Shown here one piece after another: positions 60,765-64,000 of a DNA stretch of 64,000 nucleotides (positions are counted from its first letter, which is position 1; every line of letters starts with the position of its first letter). The stretch covers positions 124,001 through 188,000 of the forward strand of contig NZ_CAKVAM010000001.1 in assembly GCF_934725225.1 (NCBI RefSeq), in the 5' to 3' direction. This stretch comes from an uncultured Treponema sp. (GTDB lineage: Bacteria; Spirochaetota; Spirochaetia; Treponematales; Treponemataceae). The notes below the pieces were generated by a model. The model had not been told where the DNA came from. It ran no database searches and saw only the letters and a program-made list of their open reading frames with translations. Both the position numbers and the translations under genes were made by a program.

Positions 60765-62993
60765 CTAGTTTCCGTTTTCCTCAAGCACGATGTTGTCTAC
60801 CGTAACCGTGTGCTTTCTGGTGATTTTTTTGCCGTTCACGGCTCCCATCGAAATGCTCAGGATTACAGAGTTGTCGGTCGGCTCGCCCATCGTGAATTCG
60901 CATGAGTATCTTTTGAATTCCTTTGAGACGTCGATTTTCTGTGTTCCGGAATACGGAATCCAGTTGTTGTCCGAAGAACCGTCGCGCTGGAGGGCGAACA
61001 TTATCGTACGGTCAGCCGTGGACTTCGCATCAAACGTTATTCTGTACTTTTTGCCTTTTTCAAGAGAAATTCCGTTCTGTTTTAGCTGAATCATCCAGTC
61101 AAGATTTCCTGTGTCGGAAATGTTCATGCAGAACGCGTTGTCCTCGGAAAGGGAATCAACTGCATAATCCGCGGAGGCCGACTCGTTCAGGTAGACCTCG
61201 TAGCCTGTAAGCCCGGAGGAAAAATTTCCGTTCACGAGCATTGCGTTTTCCTGAATGCGCACGTTGTCAAGGAAAAACGTTCCGTCTGTGTCAAAACTGA
61301 ATGAGAGCGCGGATGATTTTTCCTTTTCCGCCTTGAACACGAATTTGAAATTCTTCTCAGCGGAAGAAAGGGAAGCCTCAAAAGTCTTTCCTGAAATTTC
61401 AGCCTTTATTTTTCCGAAAGAAGCTGATGAGGCGTCAAAGCTCAGAAGATATTCTGTTCCCGGAACAAGCGGAATTCCTTCCTGAACAAGCCGGATTTCA
61501 GCGTCCTTTGGATTCTCTGCGCGGAATTTGCGGATGTTGTCCGTGTTCGTAACGTGGAATTTCGCGCCGTTTTTGCCGGAGACATTCCATTCCGCAAGAC
61601 GGTTTTCTCCCTCCTGGAATTCTCCGTTGTGCACAAGATTTCCGTCGGGAAGAACTGATTTTTTTTCCGCTGAATTTTGGGGCGCGCTGACCATCTCAAG
61701 CCGCACACCGGAAATTCTTACCGCCGCGGTGGAATTCTGGTTTCCTAGGTTGAACTCAAGCCGTCCCATAGGATCGTCCGCGTCGTTCATCTTGAATGTG
61801 AACTCAAAGTGCTTTTTCTGCGGCCCAAGATTTATTTTCGTGTCCTTGAGATAGCGTATCCATCCTGCTTCCGGAGCTGTAACCGCGGTTATAATCGTGC
61901 GCTCCTTTTCCGCCGAAGCGTCGAACGAAAGCCTGTATTCCGCGCCCTTGAGCATTGGAAGACCTGCCTGCACAAGCTGAACAGAATAGTCAACGCTTCC
62001 AGCCGTCTCGGAAGTTATGCTGATGTTTCCGCTGTCGTAAGCAAAGCTGCCTTTTCCGCCCTGGGCAAGAAGGAAGTTCCATGAGCCTTCGTCCTTTCGG
62101 ATATAGTTTCCGTCAGAATCCGCCTCGCGGAATTGCGCCATTCCTGATTCGGGCTTCTTCACGTTCTCGTCGTAGCTTTTTTTCTGGTAGACTTTCACGT
62201 AGTCAATGAGAAGCCGCGCGTTCTTTCCAAATTTGGTCGTGCGGTCAGGATTTCCCGGCCAGTTTCCGCTCACCGCAAGGTTCAGGATTATGTAGAAAGG
62301 CTGGTCGAACGGAGCCGGATAAGTCACCTCGCCGAATCCCTTGCGCTTTGTGTACCAGCTGTTCTCCTTGTGGTACATCTTTCCGTCGGCGTAGAAGCGG
62401 ATTTCGCCGGGTTCCCACTCGCAGGCCACAATGTGCCAGTCATCGGAGAAGCTTTTTCCCTGCGCAGAAGCCTTTCCCTGGGACTCCTTGTGAGGCTCGC
62501 CGTAATGGAGCGTTCCGTATATTTCCTCTGTCCTGTCGCCGAGAACTTCCGCAATGTCGATTTCACCGCATTTTGGCCACTGTCCGTAGAGATTCTCTTC
62601 CGTGGGCATCATCCAGAATGCCGGGAGAAAGCCTTTGCCGGAAGGAAATTTTATGCGCGCCTCAATGCGTCCGTACTTGAAGTCGTGCTTGCCTCTTGTG
62701 TTTATTCTGCCGGAAGTGTACGCAGTTTTTCCGCCCCGCGCTTTTTTCTGAACGGCCTGAATCACGAGATTTCCGTCTTTTACGTAGATGTTCTCCTTTG
62801 AGTCCACGTATTCCTGAAGCTCGTTGTTCACCCAGCCCGGCTCGTGGTATTCGTAGTTCCAGTCATTCAGATTGAGTGAATTTCCGTCAAAATCATCCTG
62901 CCAGACAAGATCCGCATCGCTGTAGCTGGTCTGCGCAAAGAATGGAGCTGCGGCAAAAATAATTCCCGCGGCAAATGCAATCGTCTTTTTCAT
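60765..62993 (-). CDS. Secreted GH16 beta-glucanase with three carbohydrate-binding modules
   Basis: A 742-residue exported enzyme. Signal peptide (about 1-20), GH16 domain (about 25-270) with catalytic CGEIDIAEVLGDRTEEI keeping E-x-D-x-x-E, DWHIVACEWEPGEIRFYADG and a closing YVKVYQKKSYDEN. Three CBM4/9-like modules follow (about 280-435, 448-590 and 590-742), each with a repeated pattern such as YRLSFDASAEKERTIITAV or YRITFDAKSTADRTIMFAL. It should cut beta-1,3/1,4-glucans (laminarin, lichenan). Starts 24 bp after the GH5 gene with GGAGG, so both form an operon; GC content is clearly higher than upstream. Confidence 0.93.
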   Translation of the reverse strand: MKKTIAFAAGIIFAAAPFFAQTSYSDADLVWQDDFDGNSLNLNDWNYEYHEPGWVNNELQEYVDSKENIYVKDGNLVIQAVQKKARGGKTAYTSGRINTRGKHDFKYGRIEARIKFPSGKGFLPAFWMMPTEENLYGQWPKCGEIDIAEVLGDRTEEIYGTLHYGEPHKESQGKASAQGKSFSDDWHIVACEWEPGEIRFYADGKMYHKENSWYTKRKGFGEVTYPAPFDQPFYIILNLAVSGNWPGNPDRTTKFGKNARLLIDYVKVYQKKSYDENVKKPESGMAQFREADSDGNYIRKDEGSWNFLLAQGGKGSFAYDSGNISITSETAGSVDYSVQLVQAGLPMLKGAEYRLSFDASAEKERTIITAVTAPEAGWIRYLKDTKINLGPQKKHFEFTFKMNDADDPMGRLEFNLGNQNSTAAVRISGVRLEMVSAPQNSAEKKSVLPDGNLVHNGEFQEGENRLAEWNVSGKNGAKFHVTNTDNIRKFRAENPKDAEIRLVQEGIPLVPGTEYLLSFDASSASFGKIKAEISGKTFEASLSSAEKNFKFVFKAEKEKSSALSFSFDTDGTFFLDNVRIQENAMLVNGNFSSGLTGYEVYLNESASADYAVDSLSEDNAFCMNISDTGNLDWMIQLKQNGISLEKGKKYRITFDAKSTADRTIMFALQRDGSSDNNWIPYSGTQKIDVSKEFKRYSCEFTMGEPTDNSVILSISMGAVNGKKITRKHTVTVDNIVLEENGN

Positions 62994-63017
62994 GTTTCCT
63001 CCGTTATATATAGACTG

Positions 63018-64000
63018 CTATTCCGTCATCATTTTTATAAGCTCATCGCGGATTCCGTCATAGTGGCTTTCCGTAAGTCCAAAGTCCATTTCCTTGTAGG
63101 TCCACACCGCGTGTCCCACACCGAATTCCCTGAAGACCTTATGCACGTCGGCGAACCAGGCTTCAGTTCCGTTGACAGGCGCGCGGTCAATCACTCCGTA
63201 TTCTCCGCAGTAGACTGGAACTCCGGCGTTTTCAGCCGCCGCGCAGGCCTCTGCAATCATCTGCCGCATAAGCTCGATTCCCGGAAGATTTCCGTCAGTG
63301 TCGGCGACATCCTTTCCCTTGTATCCGAGCGGAACGGATTCCGAGCGGAAATATGACAGCGTGGCAGGATATTTTATCTCGCGGTCGGGGCTCATTCCCG
63401 GAACCCAGGGCGCTTTCTGATGCGTGAAAATCAGCGGCTCGTAAAAATGGAAGGTGAAAATCACGTTGCGGAATTCAGGCTTTTTTAGAAGACGGAGAGT
63501 GCGCGCGCTGTTCCACTGGATTCCGCCGTAAATCACGAAAGTTTCAGGCGCATTCTTTCTGATTGTCCTGAGCGTGCGGTCAATTAGGGCGTTCCAAGGC
63601 TCAGCCGCCTCCTGCTCCACGACTTCGTTCAGAAGCTCAAACGCGACGTTCATTTTTCCGCCGAATCTTGACGAGACTTCATTCCAAAGCGACACGAAAA
63701 GCTCCTGAAGATGCGGACTTGAAAAAAGAGAGTTTCCCTTTTCCGTTCCAGCGTCGTTGAAGTCGTAGCCGCAGGCCTTGTGAAGGTCAAGAATCACATC
63801 AAGCCCGAAACTTTCCGCCCATCCGACAAATTTCTCCAGCCTCAAAAATCCTTCCTCAATAAAAGTTCCGTCCGGATTCTGGATAACCTCGCTGTCGAAC
63901 GGAAGCCTTATGTGGTCAAATCCCCAGCCTGCGGCACGGCGCACATCGTCCTCATTTATAAAACTGTCGTAATGCTCCTTTGTGTGGCAGCACTGCGAAA
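63018..64000 (-). CDS. GH5 cellulase, 3' part (5' end beyond the window)
   Basis: The frame is open to the right edge and gives at least 327 residues of a GH5 barrel. Seen: HYDSFINEDDVRRAAGWGFD and HIRLPFDSEV, LDVILDLHKACGYDFND, the acid/base Glu in NVAFELLNEVVEQ, HFYEPLIFTHQKAPWVPG, and the nucleophile Glu in VPVYCGEYGVIDRAP, then HAVWTYKEMDFGL. It should hydrolyse beta-1,4-glucan chains. The start and any signal peptide lie beyond 64000. Confidence 0.93.
   Translation of the reverse strand, partial: SQCCHTKEHYDSFINEDDVRRAAGWGFDHIRLPFDSEVIQNPDGTFIEEGFLRLEKFVGWAESFGLDVILDLHKACGYDFNDAGTEKGNSLFSSPHLQELFVSLWNEVSSRFGGKMNVAFELLNEVVEQEAAEPWNALIDRTLRTIRKNAPETFVIYGGIQWNSARTLRLLKKPEFRNVIFTFHFYEPLIFTHQKAPWVPGMSPDREIKYPATLSYFRSESVPLGYKGKDVADTDGNLPGIELMRQMIAEACAAAENAGVPVYCGEYGVIDRAPVNGTEAWFADVHKVFREFGVGHAVWTYKEMDFGLTESHYDGIRDELIKMMTE

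Overview
The window looks like the chromosome of a host-associated (gut or rumen type) Treponema. The evidence is an AT-rich base composition over most of its length, a spirochaete-like gene set (bacterial XPB helicase with its partner, FlgM, BspA-like leucine-rich repeats, many lipoproteins, a reverse rubrerythrin/PerR pair) and a run of plant-polysaccharide hydrolases (GH9, GH16, GH5). No rRNA, tRNA or CRISPR array was seen. Species is not determined.

Layout. 1-9.4 kb (minus strand): the start of an HD-GYP protein, a GH9 endoglucanase, and a sugar ABC operon (binding protein, two permeases, LacI regulator, 4-alpha-glucanotransferase) behind a sigma70-type promoter with two LacI-type operators. 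9.6-17.6 kb (plus): a PutP-type symporter, a three-gene TrpXYZ-like ABC importer behind a structured leader, a dicarboxylate/amino-acid symporter, RsmE and DUF763. 17.6-24.4 kb: methionine importer MetNI, a pseudouridine synthase, an LRR protein, a flavinylated fumarate-reductase-like lipoprotein, an IS200-type element and a lipoprotein whose promoter spacer is a poly-G tract. 24.5-36 kb: UPF0210, PyrF, a PyrK-PyrD fusion, a 22-bp tandem repeat, LspA, YfcE, a glycosyltransferase pair, TrmH, a degenerate iron-ADH, FlgM and RsmI. 36-53.5 kb: FtsK, a GH18 protein, MetQ, a TPR/Mrr-like protein behind a second poly-G tract, an aminotransferase with Lrp, HisG/HisB, RpiA, an AroD-AroE fusion, and XPB with its partner. 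53.7-60.7 kb: reverse rubrerythrin, PerR, PrsW, TetR, an RlmL-like methyltransferase, Vsr and several small proteins including a LuxR/MotA-like pair. 60.7-64 kb: a GH5-GH16 glucanase operon in visibly more GC-rich DNA.

Three signals cut across the window. (1) At least ten genes, mostly housekeeping, have a -10 box only 6-9 nt before the start codon and no room for a Shine-Dalgarno site. They look leaderless, whereas exported, transport and regulated genes nearby carry clear GGAGG-type sites. (2) Two poly-G tracts (10 and 9 G) lie 58-59 nt upstream of start codons; the first exactly fills a 16-nt promoter spacer, a classic phase-variation layout. (3) A family of short palindromic intergenic repeats (ATTATCGGG-type arms) is scattered through the gaps and has been incorporated into the 3' end of the IS200 transposase gene.
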